A stretch of DNA of 64,000 bases, from the NCBI RefSeq assembly GCF_007828955.1, contig NZ_VIVR01000001.1:2294001-2358000 (forward strand), written 5' to 3'. The position numbers and the translations under genes were made by a program. Shown here in pieces: positions 62,926 through 64,000 of this stretch. The notes under the pieces are model-generated. The model was not told where the DNA came from and searched no databases. It worked only from the letters and a program-made list of their open reading frames with translations. This DNA comes from Kitasatospora atroaurantiaca. Its GTDB lineage: Bacteria; Actinomycetota; Actinomycetes; Streptomycetales; Streptomycetaceae. Each line of letters starts with the position of its first letter. The first letter of the stretch is position 1.

Positions 62926-63278
62926 GCGTTGCTCCCCGGCTCCGCGCTGCGGGCCCCGGCCAGGAAGCGGGCGAGGTTGTACTGGCACTCGCGCTGGCGC
63001 CGGTAGCCGCGCGCCGAACAGGCCACCGTCCGGCCGTCCAGCTCGATCCGCCAGCGCCAGAGCTGACCGCGGTCGACGGCGCCGATGGTGGCCCGGCCCT
63101 GGTCCAGCCGCTGCTGCAGCTGCTCGATGGCCGCCCGGCAGGACGGTACGTCCCGGAAGGTCTCCTCGCTCTGCCCGAGGTGCCGGTTGTTCGCACCGAG
63201 CAGCCGCCACACCGTCCCGCCGGGCGCCACGTCGGGGCGCGGCGGTCTGCTGACGATCAGAAATCTGGAATGCCCCAT
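62922..63278 (-). CDS. Small protein, DUF1508/YegP-like
   Basis: A 118-residue protein opening the Pst/WxL-like gene unit. The sequence has the form of two YegP-like (UPF0339) halves: TVWRLLGANNRHLGQSEETF followed by a helix (CRAAIEQLQQRLDQG), then a second strand-rich half LWRWRIELDGRTVACSARGY with a final helix (CQYNLARFLAG). No signal peptide. The ATG at 63278 is used; an upstream extension looks non-coding. Function unknown. The coupled overlap with pstC suggests a regulatory or structural role in the locus. Confidence 0.55.
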   Translation of the reverse strand: MGHSRFLIVSRPPRPDVAPGGTVWRLLGANNRHLGQSEETFRDVPSCRAAIEQLQQRLDQGRATIGAVDRGQLWRWRIELDGRTVACSARGYRRQRECQYNLARFLAGARSAEPGSNA

Positions 63279-63352
63279 GCCGCTGTTCGCCTTCCGCAAG
63301 CGCTCCGTGGCCGGAACAGACCGTCTCGGCTCAGGAGGGCTTCTCAGGTGCG

Positions 63353-63385
63353 GAACAGTGAACGCCGGACACGCGACGCCTGAAC
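63353..63385 (-). promoter_or_regulatory. Candidate PhoP (PHO-box) repeats
   Basis: Read on the minus strand, GTTCAGGCGTC (63375-63385) and GTTCACTGTTC (63353-63363) are exactly 22 bases apart, two 11-base units of the streptomycete PHO box (GTTCACC core). The middle unit does not match. The site is 75-107 bases upstream of the first gene of the Pst-type locus, where PhoP control would be expected. Confidence 0.4.
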
Positions 63386-63390
63386 GAACG

Positions 63391-63418
63391 GTGCGCGACT
63401 CCTGCACGAGTCGCACAC
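63391..63418. terminator. Hairpin after GH3 gene
   Basis: An 11-base stem with one mismatch, GTGCGCGACTC at 63391-63401 and GAGTCGCACAC at 63408-63418, with a six-base loop. It follows the glycosidase stop on the minus strand by about 25 bases. Confidence 0.55.
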
Positions 63419-63442
63419 CGCACGTACGAATCTGACGATCCG

Positions 63443-64000
63443 TCAACCGGCCGAGACGTCCAGGGCAAGAGTCAGCGGACGATCGGCCGCGCTGCGACCG
63501 GCCTCCACCGTGTACACCCCGGGACGGGTGCGCCAGGCCCGCGCCTCGGAGTCCCAGGTCTGCACCGCGCGCCGCGGGATGCTCACCCGGGCCGTGGCGT
63601 ACTCGCCCGGCGCGGCCTCCACCACGGCGAAGGCGGCCAGCTGCAGATCCGGCCGGCTGCGGTCGACGCCGTCCGGCGCCAGGTACACCTGCACCACCTC
63701 GCGGCCGGTGCGCCGGCCGGTGTTGCGGACCCGGACGGACACCTCCGCCAAGGTGTCGGCCTCACCGCTCAGCCGCGCCTCCAGCCCCTCGTACGACCAC
63801 TCGGTGTACCCGCGCCCCTCGCCGAACCAGTACGCGGGCTGCGCCTCTCCCCTGCGCTGCCAGGCGCGGTAGCCGATGAACAGGCCTTCGTCGTAGGTCA
63901 GCCGGCCGTCGGCCGGGGTGACCTCCCAGACCGGGCAGTCCGCCTCCTCGGCCGGCCAGGTGGTGGGCAGCCGGCCGGCCGGCTCGGCGGCGCCGAGCAG
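63443..64000 (-). CDS. Glycoside hydrolase family 3 enzyme (C-terminal part)
   Basis: The last 185 codons of a gene that enters from beyond the window edge. Reading begins in frame at 64000 with LLGAAEPAGRLPTTWP, the end of a GH3 C-terminal domain. It continues with YDEGLFIGYRAWQRRGEAQP and YWFGEGRGYTEWSY, a BglX-type signature, and ends in a fibronectin type III-like domain (VRVRNTGRRTGREVVQVYLA; LAAFAVVEAAPGEYATARVS). It is predicted to be a beta-glucosidase or related beta-glycosidase. The catalytic domain is outside the window. Confidence 0.85.
   Translation of the reverse strand: MLGAAEPAGRLPTTWPAEEADCPVWEVTPADGRLTYDEGLFIGYRAWQRRGEAQPAYWFGEGRGYTEWSYEGLEARLSGEADTLAEVSVRVRNTGRRTGREVVQVYLAPDGVDRSRPDLQLAAFAVVEAAPGEYATARVSIPRRAVQTWDSEARAWRTRPGVYTVEAGRSAADRPLTLALDVSAG

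Noticed and set aside
59165-63196. A 1343-codon minus-strand frame covering pstC to pstS
   Set aside because: The part upstream of 61948 is an out-of-frame shadow of pstC. Only 59165-61948 is coding.

Overview
The window is high-GC DNA with dense, mostly overlapping genes, frequent GTG starts and ATGA/GTGA stop-start overlaps. Its gene content (assimilatory nitrite reductase, ppdK, glyS, znu/zur, uppS, recO, leuA with a leucine leader peptide, an RNase Sa-type secreted ribonuclease, NarL-type two-component pairs) points to a Streptomycetaceae chromosome (Streptomyces, Kitasatospora or a close relative). The genus cannot be fixed from the sequence alone, and no rRNA, tRNA, CRISPR array or transposase was seen.

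Layout. 1-2 kb: an ArsR-type regulator overlapping an MFS exporter. 2-9.6 kb: nitrate/nitrite assimilation (sirohydrochlorin chelatase, molybdopterin nitrate reductase, a NAD(P)H flavoprotein, nirB, nirD) with two candidate GlnR boxes. 9.6-13 kb: SGNH hydrolase, PAC2 protein, GNAT acetyltransferase. 13-16.4 kb: a decaying stretch with a MOSC gene broken by an internal deletion and a frameshifted, truncated calpain-like gene, then an ADP-ribosylglycohydrolase and a secreted RNase. 16.5-21 kb: ppdK and dusB. 21.1-30.7 kb: an unusual four-gene unit on the minus strand made of a two-helix membrane protein, a CHAT caspase-like protease with an NTPase, a 1778-residue STAND-like/TPR protein ending in a degenerate CHAT-like domain, and an HEXXH metallopeptidase-like protein. 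30.7-37.5 kb: a two-component system with a DUF4097 protein and a 28-bp perfect palindrome, an XRE regulator divergent from a DHA2 exporter, and a NADAR protein. 37.7-50.3 kb: mostly housekeeping genes (unknown coiled-coil protein, glyS, Zur-controlled znuACB-zur, uppS, recO, TerB-like protein, leuA with its attenuator), then a cytoplasmic thermolysin-like protease with an emfourin-type inhibitor gene. 50.2-63.3 kb: a nine-gene minus-strand locus built on a Pst-type ABC importer (pstC, an in-frame pstA-pstS fusion, pstB) interleaved with surface proteins: a second PstS-like protein, an 868-residue membrane-anchored protein, a WxL-like protein, a WxL-interacting-type protein and a sortase-fold protein without catalytic residues. 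The window ends inside a GH3 glycosidase.

Two loci deserve most attention. The 21-31 kb cluster has the architecture of a regulated conflict/immunity system: protease effector, giant NTPase scaffold, membrane component and second protease. The 50-63 kb locus couples a phosphate-type importer to a WxL-like surface complex, a combination I do not recognise as a described system. Two of its proteins share a homologous extracellular domain, which supports a physical complex. A recurring oddity is in-frame 9- to 21-bp minisatellites inside unrelated genes across the window.
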